Positions 39,501 to 52,430 of a stretch of DNA of 64,000 bases are shown here, piece after piece. The translations under genes and the position numbers were made by a program. The stretch is from NCBI GenBank assembly GCA_008921705.1, contig VFFE01007030.1, forward strand, positions 1,407,201 through 1,471,200, given 5' to 3'. Within the stretch, counting starts at the first letter, position 1. The number at the start of each line of letters is the position of its first letter. This stretch comes from Burhinus oedicnemus. Lineage: Eukaryota; Chordata; Aves; Charadriiformes; Burhinidae. The notes under the pieces were generated by a model, which was not told where the DNA came from, made no database searches, and saw nothing but the letters and a program-made list of their open reading frames with translations.

Positions 39501-42500
39501 GGAAAAATAGAGAAAGAGGGCATTGCTGGTAGGAGGAGCAAAGTCTGCTGGATTTAGGCTGCAAGACAGTGAACATCAGATATGTGATGTTCGTGGTTTG
39601 ATGCCAGAGCAGTATAAATTCAAGAGATGCAACACATTGAGGAAATGGATTTAAGCAGGATGGATGACTGGCTCTGGCAATTGCTAATAAGACGCAGAAT
39701 GTTTCCTGCCAAGGTCACTGGTTTTACTCCATTTCATTATCAATTATTAAATATCTCTTCCTCTTATTTATTAGTTTACAAGTTGTTTTCACATGAGGGA
39801 GACCATTTGGTGTCCTATGTGAGGTGAATTGTTGATGACAAATCAGGCTCAAATCAGAGCAGTATCTGTAACAGAAAAAGTGTTGTTACACTGGTAGTAG
39901 TTTGCGCTCTGTCAGGAGTCTCAAGTGGAAGGACAAGGTCTATGTAGGTGTATAATGCTTGATTTTTATTTTTTTTTTCTCTCTTGCTGTATAGGCTATA
40001 ATGCATCAATGAGAAAGGTAGGTCTTGATTTTTCTACCAGACTGATACTTCACATATGCAATAAACTTCCTCCCAGCATGGTAGCAGGGAGTGCAGGGTG
40101 GTCAACATCTGGCTTTCTACTCAGACATGCTCATGTCTAGGGCCACCTTACCTTATGAAATAAAAATAATGAATTTTAATTTTTCTTCTTTGCCAGAATG
40201 GCAGCTTAAATTAGAATTTATGCAATTGAGAGGCAAAGAAGGGATTTGGTCATGTCATAATGGTAAAAAATTAATAAAGAAAAAGGGCAAACTGCTTCAA
40301 TATTGATATAAAAAACATGAGCACATTTCAGTTATTTTTTTCTCTCAGAATTCCTTGTTTAAAGGAAACAGTCTCTGAGGTTCATTAACAAAAATACAGG
40401 TATTTCTGTCAAGCCAGTCCTCAAACAAATAATTCTGCTTCTTCAGAACAGATATGGCATATTCTTCATGTTGTCAAAGGAAAACAAACAAACAAAAATA
40501 TCACTGAGAGGATGTAAGAAAACAGAAAATTCAAAGCGCAATCATAGTTGGTGTGAATCTCCCTAAAGGAGATGCTGAAACTCTGAGGCAGTGAATAGTT
40601 ATCTGCTTTTGGGGAGGGTTGGATGGGGTGAGGTTTTGGATCCAGCTGTGCTCATGGATGATGTTTCTGTGCTCAGCCTTTTCCTCATTCCTTTCTTTTT
40701 GCACCTTTGCTGTTGGAGTGGCTTATGTGATTGCTCTTCAACCTATTTCAATCATAGAGAAGTGGGTTAGTTTAAAAAATTGGAATACTAAGTGTTTGTT
40801 GAGGTTGACCCAAGTGAAATGAGTTAGTGAATGAGAAGAATGAGTATCTTCTGGAAGGTCTGAAGAGTCAGCCATCTTTGGCAGTTAGGGATAGGGATGA
40901 GAAAGGGGCATAGCATCCAATTCTACTGTTGCAGATGTTTGCAGAGCACATTTGCCTACGTCAAGAGAAAATTATGGACCGTCATCTTCTGAAACTTGTT
41001 GCCTAGTTGATCTGGATATCAGGGTATTGGGGAGGACAGTAAATTGAATCTGCCAGCTATATTCATAGTCTTTGACTCTGTTCAGATTGCACTGTAAACA
41101 TCAAAGGCAAAGGAAAGCAGTGGCTGAAACACTGAAAAGCCTAAAGGAAAATCACTAGGACTGACCAAGAAAAGGGGAAAAAATGCATGTTGATTATCTG
41201 GACTGTACTTAAAAATTACCTTACCAACTCATGCAAGAAAAGGTATCCAGGACTGTATTTTAACCCAGTTAGCCATATTCCTTAGCTAAGCCTGCTATTT
41301 CATCAGATTTTACATTTTGGAGACTGGACGGTTAGCTCTGCAATGCTTTCCAGCTCCTCAGTGTCTGTGGTTGCTCAATGAGTTTGCTTCCTTATTCATA
41401 CCTGCCATACTGGCATATTGAAGTGTCCTTACACTTCAAGAGCTAGGCACCATGTGCTCCAGGTGCCTGCATTGCAGGGGTTCCTGTTCCACCAGACAGC
41501 TTATGAGACGCACCCCCAGTGCAGAGAGCTGCCTGTAAAGTTGGTGTGGACTTCATTTAGCCTTGCAGTACGTTTGGCTTGCGCAGTGCTTTGTGGTAGG
41601 ACATGTGTTTTCCTCTTTGGATAGATGGGCTCAAGAGAGAGCAGTAAGCCTCTCTGCCAAGCATGATCAACCTTTATTCTCATAAATTGAACTGGATTTA
41701 GACTTTGCTGGCCTCCTCTAACTCATTTTACTGCACAGGTGCTGAAGGCAGTGAGTTTCAGAGCTTCTTTGAAAGCAGATGAGCATTAGAAGAAGAGGAA
41801 AGCATTGAAAAGAAATGTCCAAATCCTGTCCAGTTCTGGAACCAACACCCAAGCAGCTAAGCGACAAAGCTACTTAAGGTAAACCTGTAATTTTATACAC
41901 CTGAACACCTCCCTCTAGTTTACATAGGCTGCTTCCAGTGTGCAAAATCTTGCTGACAGTAGCAAACAAAAATGGCCTCAAACCTGCTGCAGATTTTGTT
42001 AAATCAATGAATGAAAAGTTGTCTTTATTTCTCTCCTGTGTTCACAGGTAACCTATTTTTCTGATTTAAACCCTGAGCCAGAAAAATAGACTTTCTAATA
42101 AATGCCTCATAAACAGTTTCTACTGGGAGGCTATTTTCCTCTCCCCCTTCTTTTTAATCACCTTCCCAGTGCAATAGGAATAGAGTGCTTTTTTCAGCTA
42201 GAGATTTTTTTCATCCCAAATTACAATATAACTGCTCTATTGGAAATGGAAGTGACAGACTGCTTTCTTCTAAAGATGGTACCTCGTCACAGTAAGGAAC
42301 AGTTTTAAAGGAAGCCAAGGCCTACCTACCCGTCGTGCTAGGAAAAGAGTTGTACCCATTTATTGTAATTTGAATGCACCCCTGCAAGATTTACTTCTCT
42401 GAAGAAGTTAGCAGTGGGCTATGTGAGACTAGACAGCCTGCTGGTCCTTGCTGGTATGCCTGTTCTGAGGCATTGGTGGCTGGGCTTGTAAATCACATAA

Positions 42501-44694
42501 AAAATACAAAGAACCGTGAGTACCAGGACTAATGAAATCTGGTTTCCTAGGATGCGCATCTCCTGGTGGCTTGTGAGCTCAGTGTGATATTTTTTCCCAC
42601 AGCTGGGGATTTTAGAAGGACTATCTTTCTCCTTGTCCCATGTTGATTCTGTGGCGTTGAGTAAGGGTTGAGCTTACTGCAGCCTTTTCCTCACCTGGGA
42701 CTCTAATCTGCCTTTTTCTTCTTTAGGCTATTTCCATTAAACCTGTAGACACTTAGTTATCTGTGAGGTTTCTTCCCTTCTGTCAGGTGAGTTTGAAACT
42801 GGCCAATGTTTTAAAGCATAGAGGTTAAAATTGTATGAATTCTAAGTAGATAAAGAAAGCAAGCATGCAATGAGCTAACATGGCTACATAAACATTTAAA
42901 TACAGAACTGATTGCTTACCTGAGACATGATTGGACTAGGTTGGAGATGCTGGCTTTGTATATAGGCATATTCACTTTTAAATATTACAGAATCACAGTA
43001 TGTTGATAAAATTAAAATAGAAAAAAATCAAGCTGTGCACAATTAAAAAATAACTATGCCATGTGATTCTTTAAAAATGGGCATTACCTTCCTGCCCTCT
43101 AAAAACCATGAATGTTTACGTTTCAAAGAGGATTTAAATTAGTTTTAGGAAAATTATTTCTATTACTCGAGTAAAATAGTCCTAGGCTCAATGTCTCTCT
43201 TTTAAAAAATGTTAACTTGTTTAAAATGTTCAGGTTTCAATTTTAGTGTGAAATTCAAGCCATTTCCAGACATAAATGTAACTTGTCATATTCTCATCTT
43301 CAGTTAAGGTCTGGGGCCACAGGACCTGCTTTTGATATCACACCTTTAACCACAGCAGAAGAATGTTATAAATAATACAGACTCCTCACAACCTTGATGT
43401 ACAGTGAGTGTATGCTCAGCTGATACCAAGCGATTGATAGGCTTTTATTACCATGTATGGCTGTTCTAACACATTTTAGGAAGAGACGTATTCTGTCAGT
43501 TGTGCCTTTTTTCTTTTTTTCTTTTTTTTTTTAACAAATGGCTGCAAGTTTTGTCTTTTTCTTTCTTAGATGTGATCTTTATTACTTATTACCTGTTGAG
43601 TAATTTCTTTGAAGACCTGCAAAGTGCATATGCCAGCGTGGATTTTTGATCCCTGCTCTTTGTGTTCCTCACTCTGGATGTATAGACCACCCGGTGAGTT
43701 TTGATCCCCAGATTAGCTGATAAATCTTAGAGTCAAGTTGCTGATAGACATGCTTGAGATTAGGTATATTGCAGGCACAAAATAGTGCTGCTTTAAGTTC
43801 TCCTTATTTGTGGTCAGTATGTGAATTTGTTAGGGCACCTTCAGAAGGAAGGATCTTAAATGCAGTGGAACAATAGAGAGTATTTTAAAAATATTTAATG
43901 GTGTGTGCTTTTGCATTTATCCCGTTTCCTCCTGACGTTCCCCCCTCCCCACATTATCTTCAGCAGCAAGTGTTTCTGGCAGCTGTCTGCTGAGCTAGAA
44001 ACAATAGCTGTATTGACTTTAGAAAGAATATGCACGTACCTTTTGTTGAGATACAGTCCCCTCTGAGTTGTTTGTGTTTCAAATATAATAAAGGACATAT
44101 CAAGATTTACTGACGGATGAGCTAGAAAAAGTGATAAATATGAGTATCGATTCACAAATGCCTAGGGTAGGTCCAATCCTGTGAAGACTTACACATGTCA
44201 CTAAATGTATCTATGAAGGTAGCATCAAAACATCAATAACACTAGTTGGGCAAATAAAGTTATCTATGTTATCTACATTATGCACTTGCAAGATCAGTCC
44301 CTTTAGTTGCCACAACTAGTAACTGAAAATAGCTGTTGCTATTCAAGAAATAACCGCTTCTCTTCAGATAGCTTAACCTCAATGAATTTAAAGGTAATTT
44401 TGGGGTTAGTTTCATGCTCCTCTGTTTAAGAACACATAATTGAACTGAAAATGTCAAAAGAACAGAGGCAAGATACTAAAAACCACTGGAGTGTCTCCTT
44501 TCAAAAAGAAATCAAAAGATCTTCATAGTTTTGTCGTCTTTTCATTTCAGTTGATAGTTAAAAGGCAATTTTATATGTTATAGAGAAAAGGTATCAACAG
44601 TTCATGGGAACGTGAGATGTTTAAAATTAATAGCATTAAAAACTAGCAGGAATGACTGTCAGTACAAGTTCTTCAATGAATTTAGAAAAAGGGG
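36511..44694. other. Non-coding interval, no gene recognised
   Basis: AT-rich unique sequence. It contains an AT-rich palindromic patch at about 38,800-38,945, including the perfect 18-bp palindrome TGTGAATATATATTCACA at 38911-38928. No recognisable exon or RNA gene. Confidence 0.65.
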
Positions 44695-45485
44695 TGGGTG
44701 TGCAGAGGTTACACACTGCAGCCAGGGAGCCCACGGCTGCTGGGGCAATCCTGGCTCCCCCGGGATCAATGTGGCAAATGGTCACTCAATTCAGATGTGT
44801 GCAGTGTCACCGTCTTAGTCACTGTTCTCTAAGACCTTCAGCATCCTGGGACCATTTGTGGGATTATTCTGGGACCATCACCAACAGAAAACATACAAGG
44901 CGGGAGATCTTCCTGTTGATGGTATTGATGGATGGACTGGCTGGGGCATGGATTTTTGTTAATTGAAAGCCAGGAGCTCATTAGCTGAACACCAGCAGTA
45001 TGTGGTGTCCAAAAAGCAGGAAGCGAGCCCAGACCTGACAAGCTTGTTGATGCTGTGCTGGTGGAGACCGTGCCACAATTTTAAGCTGCTGCTCCACAAA
45101 AGCAGAATCTCTCATGTTCTTTTAAGACTGGCCCACTCAGGTAGTCCCTCGCACAGTCTTAGTACTGCCAAAGCCATTTTTTGCTGCCCCTTGAGCTTGT
45201 GTGTGTGTTTGAACCAAGACCTACCCACACTGAGCGTGCATGTGATCAGACATACAGCTCTTGGGCTGAGAAGTCAACCGGTGTTTTGACATGAGGCCAG
45301 TGATCACACAACGATACAAGTTCAGTGTCCTTGAACACAATAAAATGAAAGGTTCATTATTGCATGAGTCTACATGCCCTCCCTGCAGCTGCTTTGGTGG
45401 ATTAGACAAGGCTGCTGCTAGCATTTCAGAAGAAATCAGGGCAATTGGGGTCTGGATTAAAAAACATGGCCAGTGCTGGTGAGCT
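44695..45485 (+). other. GC- and CpG-richer island of unknown nature
   Basis: About 800 bp with clearly more GC and about a dozen CpGs, compared with AT-rich flanks. On the plus strand three open frames nearly abut (44652-44966, 44963-45289 and 45291-45482, 104, 108 and 63 codons), in different phases. None resembles a protein I know. It could be a decayed retroelement or pseudogene, lncRNA exons or a regulatory island. Confidence 0.35.
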
Positions 45486-47979
45486 ACCTGGTGACTCTCT
45501 GCTCAGTCCTGACCACTGTCGTCCATAATGTTGCAATATGCAACAGTAAAAGACTGTGAATGAGGAAAAAAATCAAACCTCCACGTCTGTAGAGCAGAGG
45601 GAGAGAGAAAGAAAAAACCCTTCCAACACTTTAATTCTCAATTATTTTCAGGAACATCACGATCTCATATGGGAGTGATTCATATAAAATCTGAATTCTC
45701 AGATTAAAAAACAAACCCCAAGAGAGCCTTCCCTCATGATAAGTCCGTTTTGCTTTCTGAGTGCTTGTTTAATTGAAGTTTACGTCAGTAGAAGGGAATC
45801 TTTGCTTACCAAAGCCCTGCTAATACTCTGGGTTTTTCGCCCAGATATAGATTTAGACTGTGACCTGTTGTAAAGCAGCTGCACAGGGGAATAGGCCACA
45901 TAAAAACATGTCTTCTCTGTGTAGTTTTCTGATCTTAGTGCCAGCTTTCCTTCCATCACACCTGTCTTAAGGGAAGGGCAGGGCACAGAGTTTATCGTTT
46001 CTCAAGAATATTGCAAATATAGGGTTTTTTGCAAGAAGTACAAAAGAGAGTCCATGGAAAGAATTGTGCTTCTAAAGTTCTTTATCCTTAATGTTGTACT
46101 TAGGGACCTTTGAAGTACTGTCACACCCAAGCTCTAGAAATTTGATTTTTAAGCAGTCAGTAAGAGGTGTGAAGCCTTATGGTCAGCTTTCAGTGGCTTG
46201 AAGGTAAGATCTATTTTGAGCTTTCAGGGATCAAGGGGAGCATACTTGATTCAATTTGCAAAGTCACCATTACTTGTGACAAAACAGATCCAGGTTATTT
46301 AAGTAACGGCTAGGTAGGGTCATGTGACTATAAGGCAACTAAAATACTTATAGTATGATCCAAAGGAAGTTTTGCATTTTTAAATAGGGTAGGCGGGAAA
46401 AAGTCTCTAACCAATGTTTGCCTGTTGCTTTATTGCTATTGAATGACAAGATAGGTGTTCAGATTTTAGTAGCTGATATGAAAGCACAAAGGGTCATTCT
46501 CCACATCCTTGTATTGTATAAGTAGATGAATTATGTGGGTTTGAAGTATGGCTGTTAGACCACGGTGTGAAGACATGATGCCTAGAGGAGATGGTGTAAT
46601 TTTGGTACCCCCATAGGTCTGTAGTATGCTAGGCTATCCTTATCCATACTGTACGAGGTATGCTGCACAGCAGGTATTTACCAGTGCATAGAGGTAAAGA
46701 CTACTCAGTCCCAAGGCATCCCTCTTGTGGATTAACGGTGTTGGCACTCCCTGTGTGAAGGCGGTGTGTGGAAACCTGTAGTCACTACTTTTGAAGTGAA
46801 GCAGGCACATGATGGTTTAGTCCATGATACAAAGAAATTGCAGTGTAGGTAGTATTAAGATACAACTTCAAATCATCATGGTACCCCAGTGTCTTCTTTC
46901 TCTTTGTTCTCAGCTTCTGTTTACCTTTGGATTCAGCTGCTTTTGTTTCAGACCAAAGGAGAATTTGGGCACTTAAAAGCTTATCTCCTTTTTCCACATG
47001 TACTAGCTGGTCTAACAAAATGCAATACCTCTGTTAGCTTTACACTGGTTATGGTGCCTGGATCATCATGTCTACAAGAAAGTTACCTTTTTCCTTTATC
47101 TTTCTTATATATCCCATAAAATGCAGTAAAAAATGTATGGAAAAGGGAAATTCCAATCTGGAAAAATTCAGGATAAATAAATATCCCAGATACTCCCTGT
47201 ATTTTCTATGCAAATAAATATTTTGCTTTCATTTTTGAATATTTAACACATGGTATTGGAAATGTAAAACAATATTTAACAACATCAAAGGAAAAAGGCT
47301 TTGCAAAAGTTTTGTTCCCAAGTCTCAAACACAGTGTTCTAATATTGTCAGAGCTTTTTTCCTAGGCTGTTTTTTCCAAAGCAACTTTATAATACAACTA
47401 ATTCATTTCTCAAAAAGTCTTGATTTTTCAGAATCATGTATTTAGACAGAACTCAATATGACTCGATGCAAATGGCCTGAAAAACAGGCATTTCTGCTAC
47501 CTAATATCATAATTGCAGAAAAAAATGAGGAATAAACCTCACGACCTCTGCAAAGATGCAAGAGAAATCATTTGAAAGGTTGACCACACTCCCATCACTT
47601 ACCGGGGCTTTGTTCTGGGAGCTGGGGAAGCACCAGGACATTCACCGTTTCTGGCCTTCATGTCCAGCTGTGCTTTGCTCCACTTGGCCTGGGGGATAAT
47701 ACACACTCACCTGAGTGATTCCACAATATTCCTGAGGCAGATCCTCTACTCTGCATATCTGTAGAGAAAATAAGACATCACCAATGTACATGCCCGCTCT
47801 AGGTACAGATACAGCGTTAGTTTTGCAGATAAAGTGATGCTCCACAGTGCAAACGGATTTTCTTTCTTCCTTTCTTTCGAGCATTTAACTATTTTTGTAT
47901 TGAACTGATGTGAAATTACATGAGCTCTGATCATGTGAATAATGCATGAGATTTAAGACAAACACATGAAAGGAGCTTA
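45486..47979. other. Non-coding interval downstream of the POU6F2 poly(A) site
   Basis: AT-rich unique sequence, no recognisable gene. If POU6F2 transcription ends later than the site at 48.0 kb, part of this would be 3' UTR or run-on sequence. Confidence 0.6.
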
Positions 47980-48005
47980 TTTTTCATGTCAAACAATTCT
48001 TTATT
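47955..48005 (-). terminator. Candidate POU6F2 poly(A) signal and downstream GU-rich element
   Basis: Plus-strand TTTATT at 48000-48005 is AATAAA on the minus strand, in context ATAAAAAATAAAG. About 30-45 nt further in transcription lies the U/GU-rich stretch TTTCATGTGTTTGTCTT, as expected for cleavage-stimulation factor binding. Cleavage would fall around 47,975-47,990. It is the best-formed such pair I saw downstream of the stop. Confidence 0.55.
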
Positions 48006-48400
48006 TTTTATGGTACAAATTAAAAGTGACAGATCTGAAGCTGTTAAGAAATACACAAAGTGCAGCTTTACTGACCATACAGATATTGCTCTAGATTAAG
48101 TACAGTTTTTGTCAGTTTTTTTTTATTTTTTATTTTTTTCATGTTAAGCAACCTGTGCAGATAAATCAGCTTTGGTTTCAAAGTCAGAGTAGTAAGGAGC
48201 TTTTAAATATCCAGTTTGGTTTCTTGGTCACAAGTCCACCACATAACTCCTTTTGTAATTCGTATTTTTGACAACACAATACAGTCCATTTTGTACTGCC
48301 ATCTTTCCCGCTGCATGCTCCATGCATGGAAAAACAGATCTCTCTGCAGTGCTTCATAAGTGACCCTGGTGACCATTCTGTAGATTATAGCACATAGGAC

Positions 48401-48442
48401 AAAAAAAATAATAATAGTAATAATAATAATAATTAATAATAT
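48401..48442 (+). repeat. (AAT)n microsatellite
   Basis: A8 followed by about ten imperfect AAT/TAA units. It lies in the probable POU6F2 3' UTR. Confidence 0.9.
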
Positions 48443-49062
48443 CACTTTTTAACAATAAATAAACAAATGTGCCCCACATAATCTCAAGTTGGAAACAAGC
48501 AAACCACATGACAAAAAGCTCATTACAAAATGTTTTCCAAACAGATTTTACAGTCAAACATTGACATGGAAATCAATTTCCTCTCTTATCTTCTTATTTG
48601 AATGTTGGTCAATAACTGGGTACAAGTAGAGTGCTGAGGTAAAACACTGATGAACAGTTTTATTTTTGTATTTCTTTTTTTTTTTTTTTAAATAGTAACA
48701 GTTTAGTATTGCGAGATTGTCAGCAACATTTAGCCATATCTATACAATGTGCATATACCTACATACATTGAGCTTTGGTCCAGCATTGAGAAGACGAGCA
48801 AAGGCATTTTACATATTTCTTTTTGGTTATAGCTTGAGTTCTTTGATACGCCTCTACTTGTTCCTTCCTAGCTCCTTTTTGCTTTCTTGTTCTCTCTTTT
48901 TTTTTTTTTATTTTTTTTTTTCGGTAATAACGTAAAGAAACTGGAACCATTTGAATCCATTTGATTTCTTCAACTGTCCAAAATAGCTTTTTAGTGAAAA
49001 ACATAAAAAGACAAAATCAGAACAGTAAGAGAACCCTTGGTTCATTATTCAAATAATAATTT

Positions 49063-49090
49063 TATATATATATATATTTTTTTTAAAAAA
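49063..49090 (+). repeat. (TA)n followed by T- and A-runs
   Basis: Seven to eight TA units, then TTTTTTTT and AAAAAA. Confidence 0.85.
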
Positions 49091-50460
49091 TTCAATGATC
49101 AATCAATTGGAAAACCATTAAACCTTCACATATGACTGAAGAGGCTTTTGTTTCATTTGCTGGTAGCAATCTATCTTTTAGTCACATGCAAAATTAAAAG
49201 GTATTCAAATGTAATCAATACATGAAAATTGTTTACAAATGGAAACTAGAAATGTTTCCAGTAATAAAATAAAACAAAATATTTATGGCCCCCCAAAGAT
49301 GTATGACTCACATGTAATTTATCTTCCTAAGAATCTGTTCAGGCACCATTTATGCCTCATAGCAAAAATTTGTTTATAAAAAAATTAATATAAGAAGCAT
49401 TACAACACTTTATAAATAATTTACAAAATTAGAAAACTGTAAAAAAAATCACTGCACATGAATGGTTTTAAGACTGTGGGATGAACATCATTTTTTCTTC
49501 CAAGCTGGCGATTTATATTTATTTTACATTTTCACTGTCCTAGTTATATCCTTCCGATATGTACTTTGGAACAGAAAAGAGCTTATATAACTGCTGCCAG
49601 CATATTTTTAAACATTTAGTATCTTTCATACGCTATTTAGTTAACTTTTCTTCTTGGGGGATTTTTCTTCACAAAATTTAGAGCAGTCCCTGGGAGAACT
49701 GGAAATTTAGTTTTTAGGCAAGGAATGGTTGATGGGTTTGTCCCAGGCTGTTGATGATGAGGGTGGAGGAGGGGTGGGCGTATGGTCTCAAGGGTGGCTG
49801 AACAGGTAATCATGTATGTAGCATTAATGACTGGGCAATTAGCAGTGTACTGGAGACACAGGTAGGACTTCAGGACTGTCTGCTTCCAAATATGATCTGT
49901 TCTTCCCTGCTTCCCTGTTGGCTTCTAGGTGGTCTCCCGATCATTATGTAAATTGAATTGTGGCCACAAATTTAAGGCTGTTTGGAATAGGTAACATAGG
50001 TATATCTGTGGATATAGGTATCTATGGACAGAGAGGGAATAAGAAAACCCAGAAGGGCAGATGTTGTTGTGAGACTACTTCACGTGCTCAGCTTAGGTAA
50101 AGCATCTTTTTTGTCCCTCACAATTTGCCTGTGGTTACTGAGGTGGTTTTTCCCCTGGCAGATATTTATATATCAACAGTCGGAAAAGAGTCAATAACAA
50201 TTCTCGCTGTCCTCATAAAAGCAATCCTGAAAATATCCTTAAACATACCCTGCTGAAGCTTAAAGCCTAAAATGCATTTGCTGGACCTGAGCCCAGCCCA
50301 GAGTACTGGATCCTCGGTGCTCTCCAACCCTGACCTTTGAAAGTGCTCACATTTAGAGGCAGTTTCTGGCACAGATGATGGTCTCTGAAGCCTTAAAACT
50401 CTACCAGCCATGCAGCAAATACTCTGTTCTACAAGGCAAATCCCATTAATAAAATAGCAA

Positions 50461-50526
50461 GGGCCAAATTCAAAGCCCAGTGAAATCAATGGAAGTCCCT
50501 TTCTTTCACTAAGTTTTGGATATAGC
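50461..50526 (+). repeat. Decayed interspersed repeat in the probable POU6F2 3' UTR
   Basis: Begins GGGCCAAATTCAAAGCCCAG and continues TGAAATCAATGGAAGTCCCT, the pattern of an old dispersed amniote repeat. It aligns with 58887-58940. The following 200 bp (to about 50,720) may belong to the same element but is more diverged. Confidence 0.5.
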
Positions 50527-52397
50527 CTGGAGTTCTTGAGAACTCTGTAAGAGAGGGGTTATTTGAAGATTCCAGCACTTCGGGAACCTCCTTCAATGTC
50601 CTGGGTAGACCAGCAAAAATCCAGTACAACCATCCTGAGGTCAGTGAATGCAGTCAGGAGTTATACCAGCAGAATTTTACTCCACTACCTCTACAGTGAG
50701 CTGAACCAAATTCCCCGTGTTATCTTTTGGAAAGTTCTGATCAAGATGCAGCTTCTGCCCTCATAGTGGACTGAATCCCCAAAGGCCGGAGCAGAAGATG
50801 AAAATCGCAGGTGACCTTCCCACATCAGCCCATACCCCATTAAGAACCTGCAATACCTTTCTCTCCCTCTGAGCCTTGGTATACTCGTAGGTCCAATGAC
50901 CCCAGTATTTTAGAATATGCTTGCCCAATCAAAAAGGAAGCCACAGAGATAAGTTGTCTTTAAAGGAAAATCAATTCACCTGAAACATATTGCAGGTGAC
51001 CCACCTTACTATTCCCAAAAGATATTCAATGGGTTTCCCTATATCCTGATTGCTTAGTCTAGCCAGTGGTCACAGCAAACACCTACAGAAACACATCCTC
51101 CTACTGAAGAGGTCAACAGGGCAAGCATCAATATCACAACGACATAAAAAAAAGGCAGAACGAACAAAGCACTACCATTGAAACAGTCCATAGTGATGTA
51201 ATGATCAAAACATCCTCATCGCTTCTCGGTCTGTCTGTTTGTTTTCATCAGAACCTCAAGAAATTTCTTTGGCTAGCAGACTTTGAAGAGAAATTGCTTC
51301 AAACAGAACCATAATATAGATGCAGTACTGAACCAATTGTGCAGTTTATATTTATACTACAAAATGAGTTTTGGTAACCTCTCCAGCTTCATGGCCAAAG
51401 GACAGAGAAATCCCAAGCTACACATTCAACAATAAGCACAATGTTCAGCATGGGCTGACAGTTCATCAGACATAATCCTAATCCTTCTTTGTCCTGTATG
51501 GCATTTCAGCATATCAATATAAAAGTGTTCAGATTTCACTTTTCTTTTTAAAAATCTTCAAACAGCACTGGGTTATGTGGGTTTGGGGAAGGGGTGAAGA
51601 ATGAGCTGGAAGGGGGGAGGCAGCAAAAAGAATAAAAAAAAAAAAATGCAAACCAAGATATACACCCTTAGAAGAGAAATACTAAACCCTGCAAATCACA
51701 ATAAAAATAAACTATTTTTGGCACCCAAATGCTTGGAGATTGCAAAACTGTTGACTAAAAGAAAAGAAAAGGAGGTGACCACTATGGAATGGCTTTAACA
51801 CCTGTTTGTACACACCTGCAGCGGGTGCAAACAAGGATGAGAGAAATTAATCCTGTTTTCCTCTTTGCAAAATACAAATGTAAAAATTCGTAACACAATT
51901 TTACACTCATAAAAGAGTAGACTAACAATCTAGTTTGCAATGCCATGTTTCTGACTTTGGTTAATAGTTTTCATAGTGAATCAGCACTTGATACCTGAAA
52001 GGCTACAATCACTCCTCCAGGTGGCAGGCTTGTATTCTCTTTTAAACGGATAAAGTTTTTTTTTCCTTTTTTCTTTTTTTTTTTGTTGTTGTTGTTTTGT
52101 TTTTCCTTAAAATGTGTTCACATTTTCATAATATACAGAAAAAAAGTAAGCAGTTATTTGGTTTACTTCTTAAGTCCATTTAAAAAAACTGGCTTTTTCT
52201 TTTTTTTTGGAACTAATTCTACGACACACACACACAGTAAGTGTTGTGTATTTTTTTGTTTTGTTTTTTAAATAGGAAAACCCATGGACATTTATAAACT
52301 GTTCTGTCCTTCTTGTAGTTTTCTCAGTCTTTTACTTACAAGGGTGATGAACAGGTATTTTCACAGAGTTCGAATGGTTACGTTTCTGTTGGTGTGG

Positions 52398-52430
52398 GAT
52401 TTTTGTGTGTGGTTTTGTTTTGTTTTGTTT
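52398..52430 (+). repeat. (TTTTG)n / sense (AAAAC)n simple repeat abutting the POU6F2 stop
   Basis: Four to five tandem GTTTT units (ggttttgttttgttttg) end directly at the stop codon complement at 52431. In the mRNA this is an AAAAC repeat starting within a few bases after TAA. Confidence 0.85.

Larger units (their letters stand above)
47980..52430 (-). other. POU6F2: Probable POU6F2 3' untranslated region (about 4.4 kb)
   Basis: Immediately after the stop the sense strand reads (AAAAC)n and A-rich sequence, with no splice donor forced by a downstream coding exon. Going downstream there is no coding sequence. A well-formed poly(A) site appears at 48000-48005 with a GU-rich element after it. 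Several earlier AATAAA hexamers (plus-strand TTTATT), for example near 48,663 and 49,518, could give shorter transcripts. The region also holds low-complexity stretches and one decayed interspersed repeat (50461-50526). The extent is inferred from signals only; no transcript evidence was available. Confidence 0.55.
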
